DNA of 64,000 bases, taken from contig CAYOJJ010000015.1 of assembly GCA_964404255.1 (NCBI GenBank), positions 1 to 64,000 on the forward strand. The letters run 5' to 3'. The translations under genes were made by a program, and so were the position numbers. Below, in pieces: positions 1-8,023 of the stretch (position 1 is the first letter of the stretch; the number at the start of each line of letters is the position of its first letter). The notes beneath the pieces were generated by a model, which saw only the letters and a list, made by a program, of their open reading frames with translations, made no database searches and was not told the DNA's origin. Origin of the DNA: JAFDZW01 sp964404255. GTDB taxonomy: Bacteria > Bacteroidota > Ignavibacteria > Palsa-1295.

Positions 1-1024
1 ACTGATCGGCCGGTGAAACGATCGTGGACTGAGCATACTGGTAATCGTAACGGATTGCCAACTGGTAGTTGATGTTCGGGAAATCCATACCATTACTGCT
101 ATTCGGCTGAGTATAATAGGTACTGGTCGTCGAATAATAGAGGTTCGAGCCAGCAGCAAGGTTACGGCTATTGTAGTTATCGATACAGAGGTTATAGCCG
201 GAGCCGACCGAGGTCGTCTTCATACCGATATAGGTCGGCATGCTGGAGCCAGGTCCGAATGCCCACCATTGATTATTATAGGAAGTACCTCCGCTATGAG
301 CACCGTAATTGAACTGGATCTTCGAAATGAAAGAACTTCCTTCATAGATCACCGTCTGGTAGCTCAGGTAGGCAGCATACGGAGCATAAAATGCCACCGT
401 AGCCGGGCTATTAAACATATTCGGGCCATATTCCCATGCAATATAAGCAGAATAATCGCAAGCGTCGTTGACCTGGACAACGAATTTGCGAAATGGAGCC
501 GTACCGACTACCTGAGTATAGAGTTTTGTACGTCCGGGTTCCTGCATAACATAATAACAGCTCCAGGGAAAGAGGCTGTTATTCGGGCCATATCCATAAT
601 AGACGGTGCCACTAAGCTGGTAAGGCCCTTGCTGAGTAGAAAGAGCATTTCCAAAGTAATAGGCATTGAGATCGTACTGCATTTGATCCGACCAGGTGGC
701 CGTACCACCGCAAATAACAACCCCCGTTCCTTCGACCTTAACTTTGTTAGTTACAAGGTTTGCCAGACGGAAATTGAATGGTAAAGCAATTTCGCTGGAA
801 ACACCGCAACCCTCGGACAAATATTCCTGGGGAAAGGTAAATGTTGCCGCAGTAAAGTTTGGGGACTCTACTTCCGAAAGTTCATTTCCGGTGTAGGAAA
901 CCCACGGATCATTATTTGCTATACACGAATAACTTGCTGTTGTGTACTGGGCCGATACTTTCCCTGCCATGGCAAAGAAGAGTAGCGCCAGCATACTCAG
1001 CAGTAATTGGTATCTGCTTTTCAT
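1..1024 (-). CDS. Secreted protein of unknown function, 3' end outside the window
   Basis: An uninterrupted minus-strand frame of 341 codons runs from an ATG at 1024 to the window edge, so the C-terminus is missing. The product starts with a Lys/Arg pair, a hydrophobic stretch at residues 6-19 and a Ser-Ala-Gln cleavage-like site near residue 25, so it is probably exported. The mature part is rich in Tyr, Asn, Ser, Gly and Thr with alternating beta-strand patterns and scattered Cys, as in many surface proteins of this phylum. A T9SS sorting domain would lie in the missing end and cannot be checked. I recognise no family. Confidence 0.8.
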   Translation of the reverse strand, partial: MKSRYQLLLSMLALLFFAMAGKVSAQYTTASYSCIANNDPWVSYTGNELSEVESPNFTAATFTFPQEYLSEGCGVSSEIALPFNFRLANLVTNKVKVEGTGVVICGGTATWSDQMQYDLNAYYFGNALSTQQGPYQLSGTVYYGYGPNNSLFPWSCYYVMQEPGRTKLYTQVVGTAPFRKFVVQVNDACDYSAYIAWEYGPNMFNSPATVAFYAPYAAYLSYQTVIYEGSSFISKIQFNYGAHSGGTSYNNQWWAFGPGSSMPTYIGMKTTSVGSGYNLCIDNYNSRNLAAGSNLYYSTTSTYYTQPNSSNGMDFPNINYQLAIRYDYQYAQSTIVSPADQ

Positions 1025-1062
1025 AGGTGAATTAAATTGTGATAAAATAATTGATGAATAGT

Positions 1063-1140
1063 TCACTTGTGAGTCACTCGTATATGCTCACTCGTGTTTT
1101 TCACTCGTATCGATGCTCACTCGTATATTTTCACTCGTAT
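1063..1140. repeat. Six short spaced repeats of tcactcgtat type
   Basis: Copies of tcactcgtat or one-base variants begin at 1063 (tcacttgtga), 1074, 1088 (tcactcgtgt), 1101, 1117 and 1131. The spacers vary, so the unit recurs every 11-16 bases. They lie just upstream of the minus-strand secreted gene starting at 1024 and about 240 bases before the ABC-F gene. The rest of this 352-base gap is AT-rich and holds no gene; a TAnnTTTG-like box is at 1236-1243 on the plus strand. Confidence 0.75.
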
Positions 1141-1376
1141 GGACTATATGAGGACTGTTTAGCATCATTATTTCACAGCCATTACATTGACACATAATAA
1201 AGCCTATTTGTGACAATACCTATATATTATGATGTTATGTTTGTTTTAAGCGGGTAAAAAACGGTAAAACAACGGTTTATAACGGAGAAAAGACATTTTT
1301 CGAGAACCTATACTTTGAATTCCGACCATTTGGGAATCAATAGATGTTATTCTGAGTGATTTAGCAGGCTAGTACC

Positions 1377-3263
1377 ATGCCCATTTTAACGATAGAAAAG
1401 ATCAGCAAGGATTTTCGGCACCGTCCGCTATTTTCGGATGTAACTTTCAGTATCGATCATAACGAGCGTATCGGTTTGATCGGCACAAACGGTTCCGGCA
1501 AGACCACTCTCATGAACATCGCTGCCGCTCAAGAGCAGCCGGACTCCGGGATCGTTCATATAGCCGAAGGATGCCGGGTTGGTTATTTGCCGCAAAATCC
1601 AGATTTTAATCCTTCCGATACGGTGCTCGAAGCTATTTTCTCAAAAAGCAGCGATATCTTACAGTTAATCCAGGATTATGAATTAGCCTGCAGCCGTCTT
1701 CCTTCTGCACCGAACGATCCTGTGCTCGAACGAACCATTACCGAACTGGCGGCACGCATAGAAAGCGCGGGTGCCTGGGATCTGGAAACGAATGCGAAGA
1801 TCATCCTTTCGAAACTCGGTATCACTTCTCTTGAAGCGCCGATGGGAAGCTTATCCGGCGGGCAACGCAAGCGGGTAGCATTGGCTCATGCCCTGATCGT
1901 CAGGCCCGATCTGTTAATGCTCGATGAACCTACTAACCATCTCGATGCCGAGACGATCTCCTGGCTCGAAGGATACCTCGAACAATACCGGGGAGCATTA
2001 CTGCTTGTCACCCATGACCGGTATTTCCTCGACCGTGTTACCGATCATATTCTCGAAATCGACCGGGGGACAACGCAGCTCTTCAATGGCAGCTATTCCT
2101 ATTATCTCGAACGTAAATCAGAACTGGAATTCAATCGCCAGGTAGAATACCAAAAACAGCAGGCACTTATTAAACGCGAACTTGCCTGGCTTAAACGCGG
2201 GGCCAAAGCCCGAACAACCAAGCAAAAAGCAAGGATACAACGTGCCGAAGCTTTAATGGAAGCCCCTCGGGAGCAGGAAAAAGAAACGCTCGATATTCAT
2301 ATTATTCCCCGAAAACTAGGTTCGAAAGTGATCGATCTCGATACGGTCTCGAAGTCATTCGACGACAAAGTACTATTGAATGATTTCTCTTACTCCTTTA
2401 CTAAAGGAGAACGGGTAGGCATCATCGGCCGTAACGGCTCCGGAAAGACAACACTCTTAGAATTACTGACCGGCTCCCTACTTCCCGATCAGGGAAATAT
2501 TGAAATCGGCCCCTCGGTGGTCTTTGGTTATTATGATCAGGAGAGCCGGATGCTCAACGATGAATTGCGCGTGATCGATTATATACGCGAAATTGCCGAT
2601 CATTTACCTACATCCGATGGTGGTTCTATTACCTCATCGCAAATGCTCGAGCGATTTCTCTTTCCACCTTCGATGCAATTCGCACCGATCGCAAAACTTT
2701 CAGGTGGAGAACGCCGCCGCTTATATCTCTTGCGCCTGTTAATGGGCAATCCCAATGTTCTACTGCTCGACGAACCGACGAACGATCTCGATATTCCTAC
2801 CTTAGTAGCTCTTGAAACGTTTCTCGATGAATTCGAAGGTACGCTCATCGTAGTCAGTCACGACCGGTACTTTCTCGACAGGACGATCGATCATCTATTC
2901 CGCTTCGAAGACGGTGGAACATTAAAAGAATATCCTGGTAACTATTCCGCTTTTCTTGAAATAAAAGAGCGGGAAGAAAAAGAGAAAAGCCCGGCCACTG
3001 CCCCGCCAAAGAAGAAAATCGAAGCTACCGCTGCCGAGCCTGCAAAAAAGAAAAAGCTGACCTTCAAAGAACAAAAAGAATATGAAGGTCTTGAAACTGA
3101 AATAGCTCGATTGGAAGCAAAGAAACAGCAACTCGAGACCGATCTCGCAACGCTGACAAGTGAATTTATGGAGATTGAGCGATTATCCAATGAATTGCAG
3201 CAAACTTCGGAATTGCTGGACGAACGGGTGAATCGTTGGATAGAACTTTCCGAACTTGTCTAA
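1377..3263 (+). CDS. uup: ABC-F family ATPase, Uup type
   Basis: 628 residues with two ABC ATPase domains and no membrane segment, the soluble ABC-F layout. Domain 1 has Walker A GTNGSGKTT (36-44), signature LSGGQ (160-164) and Walker B with DEPTN (184-188). Domain 2 repeats these with GRNGSGKTT (352-360), a second LSGGE and LLLDEPTND. The linker carries WLKRGAKARTTKQKARI (272-288), which I know from the Uup branch. A Lys-rich spacer then leads to a C-terminal coiled coil (about 570-628), Uup's nucleic-acid-binding tail. ABC-F proteins act on ribosomes, and Uup is also tied to branched DNA and transposon precise excision. The metallopeptidase gene follows after 6 bases, probably in one transcript. 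Confidence 0.93.
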   Translation: MPILTIEKISKDFRHRPLFSDVTFSIDHNERIGLIGTNGSGKTTLMNIAAAQEQPDSGIVHIAEGCRVGYLPQNPDFNPSDTVLEAIFSKSSDILQLIQDYELACSRLPSAPNDPVLERTITELAARIESAGAWDLETNAKIILSKLGITSLEAPMGSLSGGQRKRVALAHALIVRPDLLMLDEPTNHLDAETISWLEGYLEQYRGALLLVTHDRYFLDRVTDHILEIDRGTTQLFNGSYSYYLERKSELEFNRQVEYQKQQALIKRELAWLKRGAKARTTKQKARIQRAEALMEAPREQEKETLDIHIIPRKLGSKVIDLDTVSKSFDDKVLLNDFSYSFTKGERVGIIGRNGSGKTTLLELLTGSLLPDQGNIEIGPSVVFGYYDQESRMLNDELRVIDYIREIADHLPTSDGGSITSSQMLERFLFPPSMQFAPIAKLSGGERRRLYLLRLLMGNPNVLLLDEPTNDLDIPTLVALETFLDEFEGTLIVVSHDRYFLDRTIDHLFRFEDGGTLKEYPGNYSAFLEIKEREEKEKSPATAPPKKKIEATAAEPAKKKKLTFKEQKEYEGLETEIARLEAKKQQLETDLATLTSEFMEIERLSNELQQTSELLDERVNRWIELSELV

Positions 3264-3269
3264 GTATCG

Positions 3270-3872
3270 ATGGCTGAACCGACAATAACTATCGAGCGCC
3301 GGAAAGTAAAGTATGCCCGTATCTCTATCGATCGGGACCTTCGCATACAGGTTGTTATTCCGCTTCGCTATAGCCAGGCTGAATTAGCTCAATTATTAGC
3401 TTCCAAGCAAGCATGGATACAAAAACATATCGCTGCATTTTCAAAAAAATCCTCTTATCGAATACCGATCGCTGAGGGCCAACTATTATTCAAAGGCGCG
3501 GTTATCGAAAAACCAGGCGGACTGAACACAACCCCTAAAGTACTATCATGGTATAAGCAGGAAGCAAAAACGTATATTCTGCAGCGATTGCCCGAGCTTG
3601 CCGGACAGTTTGGCTTCCGGTATAACCGGGTCTTTATACGCGATACAAAATCTCGATGGGGGTCGTGTTCTATAAGAAAAAATGTATCCTTCAACTGGAG
3701 ATTGATAAAGGCTCCGCAAGCCGTGATCGATTATGTGATCTTACATGAACTTGCTCATACGATCCATTTTAATCATTCCAAGCAATACTGGGCTTTGGTC
3801 GAACGTATCTGCCCGGAATATAAAGCTCACAAGGACTGGCTAAAGAAATATGGACCGGAGCTGTATTTATAG
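3270..3872 (+). CDS. YgjP-like (DUF45) zinc metallopeptidase
   Basis: 200 residues, cytoplasmic, no signal peptide. The C-terminal half has the DUF45/YgjP hallmarks: SRWGSCS (128-134), the zinc helix HELAH (159-163) with a third ligand candidate His169, and the trailing Tyr-Trp of the family. Length is near the family norm of 200-240. The role of YgjP proteins is poorly known; the fold places them with SprT/M48-like proteases. The gene starts 6 bases after the Uup gene, so the two are probably cotranscribed. Confidence 0.88.
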   Translation: MAEPTITIERRKVKYARISIDRDLRIQVVIPLRYSQAELAQLLASKQAWIQKHIAAFSKKSSYRIPIAEGQLLFKGAVIEKPGGLNTTPKVLSWYKQEAKTYILQRLPELAGQFGFRYNRVFIRDTKSRWGSCSIRKNVSFNWRLIKAPQAVIDYVILHELAHTIHFNHSKQYWALVERICPEYKAHKDWLKKYGPELYL

Positions 3873-3882
3873 CCACCGGGGA

Positions 3883-4293
3883 TTACGATCTCGATACCAT
3901 ATAAAAAGTACAAGTAACGCCGGCCGGCGAGGTTGGCCCGTGTTCTACAGTCCTAATAACCGATCCGGTGATCGTAATTAATTGATTAACTCCATTAGGC
4001 CACATTGGAGTGAGGACACCCTGATAATCATATATCCAGCCTGCTGTGGGTGAGCCGGCAACACCATAACCCGTCATACGAAAAATGAAATTACTACCAT
4101 CAGCATAGAGACTTCCTTCAAGTGTCAGCACATACCCACCGCCCATATCCAGCGAGCCGGTCAGATGTCCGGTAGTATCCTGAGTAAGAGTAATCAGCCC
4201 TTCGCCAAATTTTAGTTTTAAAAAATCTTCACCGATAAAGGTGCTATTAAGCAAACTGCGGTAGGCATACGTGCCGGTAAGTGAAGGTAGCAT
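3883..4293 (-). CDS. Small beta-rich hypothetical protein
   Basis: 136 residues, no signal peptide and no membrane segment. The sequence is a run of short alternating strands with Gly turns, for example LTGTYAYRS near the start, LTGSLDMGGGYVLTLEGSL in the middle and ITITGSVIRT near the end, suggesting a small beta barrel or sandwich. I do not recognise the family. It ends 10 bases from the convergent metallopeptidase gene. An inverted repeat at 4344-4375 separates it from the next gene. Confidence 0.6.
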   Translation of the reverse strand: MLPSLTGTYAYRSLLNSTFIGEDFLKLKFGEGLITLTQDTTGHLTGSLDMGGGYVLTLEGSLYADGSNFIFRMTGYGVAGSPTAGWIYDYQGVLTPMWPNGVNQLITITGSVIRTVEHGPTSPAGVTCTFYMVSRS

Positions 4294-4343
4294 TGGAATA
4301 AAATGGATAGTGTGATGATGGATATTTAGAATTATTACCTCTT

Positions 4344-4375
4344 GCAGAGGGCACGTGAGGCAGCATGCCCTCTGC
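4344..4375. repeat. 10-bp perfect inverted repeat between minus-strand genes
   Basis: Arms gcagagggca (4344-4353) and tgccctctgc (4366-4375) enclose a 12-base loop. It lies 17 bases past the stop of the haem-motif lipoprotein gene on the minus strand, where a terminator would be expected, but no clear U-run follows. Confidence 0.6.
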
Positions 4376-4391
4376 GAAATGGTATGCCGGT

Positions 4392-5660
4392 TTACTTCTT
4401 AGTAGAAGAGCCACCAGCGCTTTGAGCTTTAATAAGCCCCCAGACGAAATCGCCTTGCAAATATTTCAGATTACCATACGGGGCTGTAGCATTCTGGTAG
4501 AAATTACCGGGACTAACAGGCCCGAGTTGGCTCTGCTGGAGCGCCGGCGGCTGAAAACCAACCGTCGGTTGTGCAGAACCGGTGGAATCGAAACTTGCCA
4601 CCGAATGACAGGTAATACAAGAAGAGGTCTGTACAAATCCTGCTTCAGTAACGGAATTACCATCATGAGTCGGAACTCCCATAGAATTGATCCAATCGAT
4701 CTGCGAGCCTTTCAGGCGGTAGTTCTGCCATTCGGGATCAATATTATATTGCTTAAACAATGCTAAGAGCGCCGGAGTAAGCGATCCCGGAGGATACTGC
4801 TGACCTAAGGTACTATTCGGATTAACGGTATCCGGTACTACACCGAAATTATCATGGCAACCGATATAATCGCAGCGTCCTGGATTTCCAACCCATTCCC
4901 AAGTTGCCCAGGTCCAGTTCGGAATAGCTTTAGACATGATATGCAATGCTACCAAGCCGTAGAGCTTGCCAGTCTCATCGTAGTTCCAATGGTAATATTT
5001 CATTGAATCTTTAGAGATCGGTTTCCAGACAGCTTTAACTTCGATAGCGGGGATCGGAAACGAGATCTGACTGATCTCACCGGTGCCTTGATTTACCCGG
5101 CTTTTAAAATTAGCGGCAAGCCCCTGGGTGTACCAAAGGTTGTTACCGATGATATAGTCGAAGCTATATTTATTACGGCGAACTTCTTCTCCCCCACCTT
5201 GCGGAACAGCAAACATCTCCGCTTCCTTTTGGCCTTTGAGCTTATGAGCGCGAAGTGATAATTGAGTGATTGGTCCGATCTTTTTTGCCTTTGCCTGCTC
5301 ACCGCCCGTTGGCCATTTCGGCGGATTATTCGGATCGGGATTGGCCGGGTATGTCGTCGGATCATCGGCCCAGGTTTCCCAAACAGCATCGTTACTCATG
5401 CTGCCACTGGGGCCAACCTTATGCTGGTTGGGAGCCTTTTGGCAAATGATAGAGAATAACGTCCAGTTAAATTGATCCGGTGCATTCATGGCCATACTCC
5501 CATTCGAAGTCAGAAATACCGAATCGGTCTGTGTTCCACTTCCCGTAGCAGGAGTTGGCGTCACTGGCTGTCCCTCCTGTTTCTTCGCACAGCCATTAAA
5601 GAACATAGCAACCCCGGCCACTGCAATAATGGCCAGTTTCATTAGAATTGGTTTTTGCAT
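4392..5660 (-). CDS. Lipoprotein with cytochrome c-type haem motifs
   Basis: 422 residues from the ATG at 5660. The frame extends to a GTG at 5702, but the lipoprotein signal fits the ATG: hydrophobic stretch, then FNGC with the lipid Cys at residue 24. A canonical haem site CITCH is at 348-352. A second C-D-Y-I-G-C-H (263-269) has four residues between the cysteines, a CX4CH site. Between them is a Trp-rich segment (PNWTWATWEW). The family is probably a periplasmic, lipid-anchored c-type cytochrome; donor and acceptor are unknown. A TATATTTG box lies about 130 bases upstream at 5788-5795. Confidence 0.82.
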   Translation of the reverse strand: MQKPILMKLAIIAVAGVAMFFNGCAKKQEGQPVTPTPATGSGTQTDSVFLTSNGSMAMNAPDQFNWTLFSIICQKAPNQHKVGPSGSMSNDAVWETWADDPTTYPANPDPNNPPKWPTGGEQAKAKKIGPITQLSLRAHKLKGQKEAEMFAVPQGGGEEVRRNKYSFDYIIGNNLWYTQGLAANFKSRVNQGTGEISQISFPIPAIEVKAVWKPISKDSMKYYHWNYDETGKLYGLVALHIMSKAIPNWTWATWEWVGNPGRCDYIGCHDNFGVVPDTVNPNSTLGQQYPPGSLTPALLALFKQYNIDPEWQNYRLKGSQIDWINSMGVPTHDGNSVTEAGFVQTSSCITCHSVASFDSTGSAQPTVGFQPPALQQSQLGPVSPGNFYQNATAPYGNLKYLQGDFVWGLIKAQSAGGSSTKK

Positions 5661-5787
5661 GATGTGATGATTAATTGTGAGTAAAAAAGCTGATGTCTTC
5701 ACTTCTTAGAATATGACACAACGTCTCAACGCATAGGTCTCAATAGCAACATCTCCATAGGTGAAGGCATACGGTGATTAAGCTGTA

Positions 5788-5795
5788 CAAATATA
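5788..5795 (-). promoter_or_regulatory. Candidate -7 box TATATTTG
   Basis: On the minus strand the sequence reads gTATATTTGTA, matching the Bacteroidota -7 consensus TAnnTTTG. It would give a leader of about 120 bases for the haem-motif lipoprotein gene. The same gTATATTTGTA string precedes two other genes in this window (17889 and 48533). Confidence 0.4.
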
Positions 5796-5866
5796 CATAA
5801 AAATATACCGGAATCCAATAAGTCGGAATTCCGGATGTTGAAATACTGCAACTACTTATTCCCCGA

Positions 5867-6235
5867 TCACTTCCCGATAAATGTTATTCTGTTACCGAAC
5901 GGATCGATCACCTCCATACTTCGCCGTTCGGGATTCCACGGAGCCGGGTCAAGCCCCGGCCGCATATACCGGTACTGTTTAGCTATCAGAGCAGAATGAA
6001 ATGCTTCAAGACCTTCGACGTTTTCAACAAGTATTCTCGAACCCGGCGTACAGTCTCCGTGATGTTCACTCAAATGCAGTACAATATTTCCCAGCGAGAT
6101 CTGCATATAGATGGGAGTATCGGGCTGTTTATCTTCCCAATCAACAGCAAACCCAAGCCAATCGATATAAAACTCGATAGCCTTGGTATAATCGAATATT
6201 CTAAAGATAGGGCGAATAAGAGTGGTTGCCATCAT
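5867..6235 (-). CDS. VOC-family (glyoxalase/bleomycin-resistance-like) protein
   Basis: 122 residues made of two beta-alpha-beta-beta-beta units. The first reads RIFDYTKAIEFYIDWLGF (12-29), typical of glyoxalase/bleomycin-resistance proteins. The C-terminal unit has M-E-V-x-D-P-F-G-N, a frequent position for the last metal or substrate residue. Substrate cannot be told from sequence; such single-domain proteins act as dimers. The double ATG gives two possible starts one codon apart. Confidence 0.85.
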   Translation of the reverse strand: MMATTLIRPIFRIFDYTKAIEFYIDWLGFAVDWEDKQPDTPIYMQISLGNIVLHLSEHHGDCTPGSRILVENVEGLEAFHSALIAKQYRYMRPGLDPAPWNPERRSMEVIDPFGNRITFIGK

Positions 6236-6338
6236 CTATCGGATCTTCCGTATGAAAAGACATTAGAAGGACAATCATACTTTTGGTTTAAAAGGAATAT
6301 ACAATAGTTTTTCTGCAAACCCATTGCTGGCTATCGTA

Positions 6339-7829
6339 TTATTGGACAATGATTTTTGCAGTCCTAACCACTCCGGGCGCCTGCATTCTTATCAGATATA
6401 AACCATTGCTTAGCCCTCTGAGATCGACCGGACAACGATATTCTCCGGCAGGAAAATCATGGTTTACTATCGTGCGTATTTCCCGACCAGTCTCATCGAT
6501 AATAGTGAGTTCGAGTGCTCCAGCCACCGATGTAGAAAAATAAGCCTGAGCGGCAGGCGATGCTGCCGATATAATAGTCCGATCGATCTGCAATACCGAT
6601 TTCGGTATAAGCGACGGCTTCACTGCCAATGGATAAGTAAATTTATAGATCACTCCGTCATAATAACTAACCACATACAGCTCCTGATTCTGATCTTCGG
6701 CGAACGATGAGATCAAGAGTTTCGGAGCGGCAGGTGTATCAAGAAGGTTATAACTCACCGGGGTGGATAGGCCGTCAAAATCTAATGCCCAAATGGAGCC
6801 GCTCACAAAATCGCCATAGATATATTTACCATAAAAATCTTTGAATCCCTTTCCACGATATACGTATCCACCCGTAATGGAATTAGAACCATTGCGACTA
6901 AAATGAGGGTATTCAATAATAGGAAGCGTCATTGCACTCGTATCGATATTCCAATCATTATAGCGGTGAAAGCCTTCCATCACACTCCAGCCGTAATTTG
7001 CTCCTTTGGCAATCGTATCGACTTCTTCATATAATAAATTGCCTACATCGCCAAGCCACAACGTCCCCCGGTCATGATCGAAGGAATATTTCCAGGGATT
7101 ACGAAATCCGATCGCATAAACTTCCGGAAACACATGAGAGGAAGAATCTATAAACGGATTATCGGCAGGGATCGCATATTGATGACCTTCGGAAGAATGA
7201 TCCACGTCGATACGCAATACTTTTCCAAGATAGCTCTTTGTATTCTGAGCAGTGCGGTACCAATCCCCAACTGTAAATCCGGTAGAAGAATCTATCTTAT
7301 TGCCGGTTCCATCTCCAATGGCAACATAGAGATACTTATCCGGGCCAAACATGATCGTACCGCCGTGATGCGATGATTCCGGCAGCGGAGCTGAAAATAT
7401 TTCAAGCTCGCTCCCTGCTACGACAGTATCGGGGTGCAATGGATCTGCGGTATAGCGTTTTACAGTGAAGATTAATGTGGAATCGGTACCGTGCTCGGTC
7501 GCAGAAATATAGCAATAGTGGTTATTGCTAAAATCCGGATGAAAGGCTACCCCGAGCAATCCGCATTCGGGCCCATTGAAAGCGACGTCAGAACTAAGAT
7601 CGAGAAAAAGCCTCTTTTGCGAAACGGTATCCGATTGAGTGATAGTAACGATCTTCCCGGTTTGTTCGGCAATAAACATCCTGTTGCTTCCATCATTCGG
7701 ATAAGCCATCGCCAGCGGCTTACTGAATGGAGAAAGATTCGGATAGGCCGGAACAAGGGTGTATTGCTGCGCGGAAGCAATACCAGAAAGACAGGTTAAT
7801 ACCAGTACAACAACAACAATAATTTTCAT
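6339..7829 (-). CDS. PQQ-dependent sugar dehydrogenase-like protein with T9SS sorting domain
   Basis: 496 residues from the ATG at 7829 (the upstream TTG at 7838 is less likely). A signal peptide ends at ASAQQ. Residues about 25-400 form a beta-propeller of the soluble glucose/aldose sugar dehydrogenase (GSDH) class: RMFIAEQTG, GLLGVAFHPDF, SSHHGGTIMFGPD with the expected His pair, YGDFVSGSIWAL. These oxidise sugars with PQQ and pass electrons outward. The last 80 residues are a T9SS sorting domain ending GLYLIRMQ...KIIVQ, so the enzyme should be secreted or attached to the surface. No PQQ synthesis genes are in the window. Confidence 0.9.
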   Translation of the reverse strand: MKIIVVVVLVLTCLSGIASAQQYTLVPAYPNLSPFSKPLAMAYPNDGSNRMFIAEQTGKIVTITQSDTVSQKRLFLDLSSDVAFNGPECGLLGVAFHPDFSNNHYCYISATEHGTDSTLIFTVKRYTADPLHPDTVVAGSELEIFSAPLPESSHHGGTIMFGPDKYLYVAIGDGTGNKIDSSTGFTVGDWYRTAQNTKSYLGKVLRIDVDHSSEGHQYAIPADNPFIDSSSHVFPEVYAIGFRNPWKYSFDHDRGTLWLGDVGNLLYEEVDTIAKGANYGWSVMEGFHRYNDWNIDTSAMTLPIIEYPHFSRNGSNSITGGYVYRGKGFKDFYGKYIYGDFVSGSIWALDFDGLSTPVSYNLLDTPAAPKLLISSFAEDQNQELYVVSYYDGVIYKFTYPLAVKPSLIPKSVLQIDRTIISAASPAAQAYFSTSVAGALELTIIDETGREIRTIVNHDFPAGEYRCPVDLRGLSNGLYLIRMQAPGVVRTAKIIVQ

Positions 7830-8023
7830 TTGATACAAGAAGAGATATAGTGGAAGAACAACTCAGAAAACGCCACTACCCGTGTCAAAAATCCGAGGGG
7901 CCACGATTTTGCCCTATGAAACAGATACGAAAAACGACCAAAAGTTTAAAATAACTTCCGAAATATATTGGAGCCAAATTATTTCTGATTCAATGGATAC
8001 TGACCATATCGCTCGAGGAGCTA

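Noticed and set aside
269..784. Plus-strand open frame of 171 codons
   Set aside because: It lies opposite the signal-bearing secreted frame on the minus strand and its translation has no domain or composition of a real protein.
1063..1140. Considered as a CRISPR array
   Set aside because: The unit is only 10 bases and the spacers of 1-6 bases are far too short, with no cas genes nearby.
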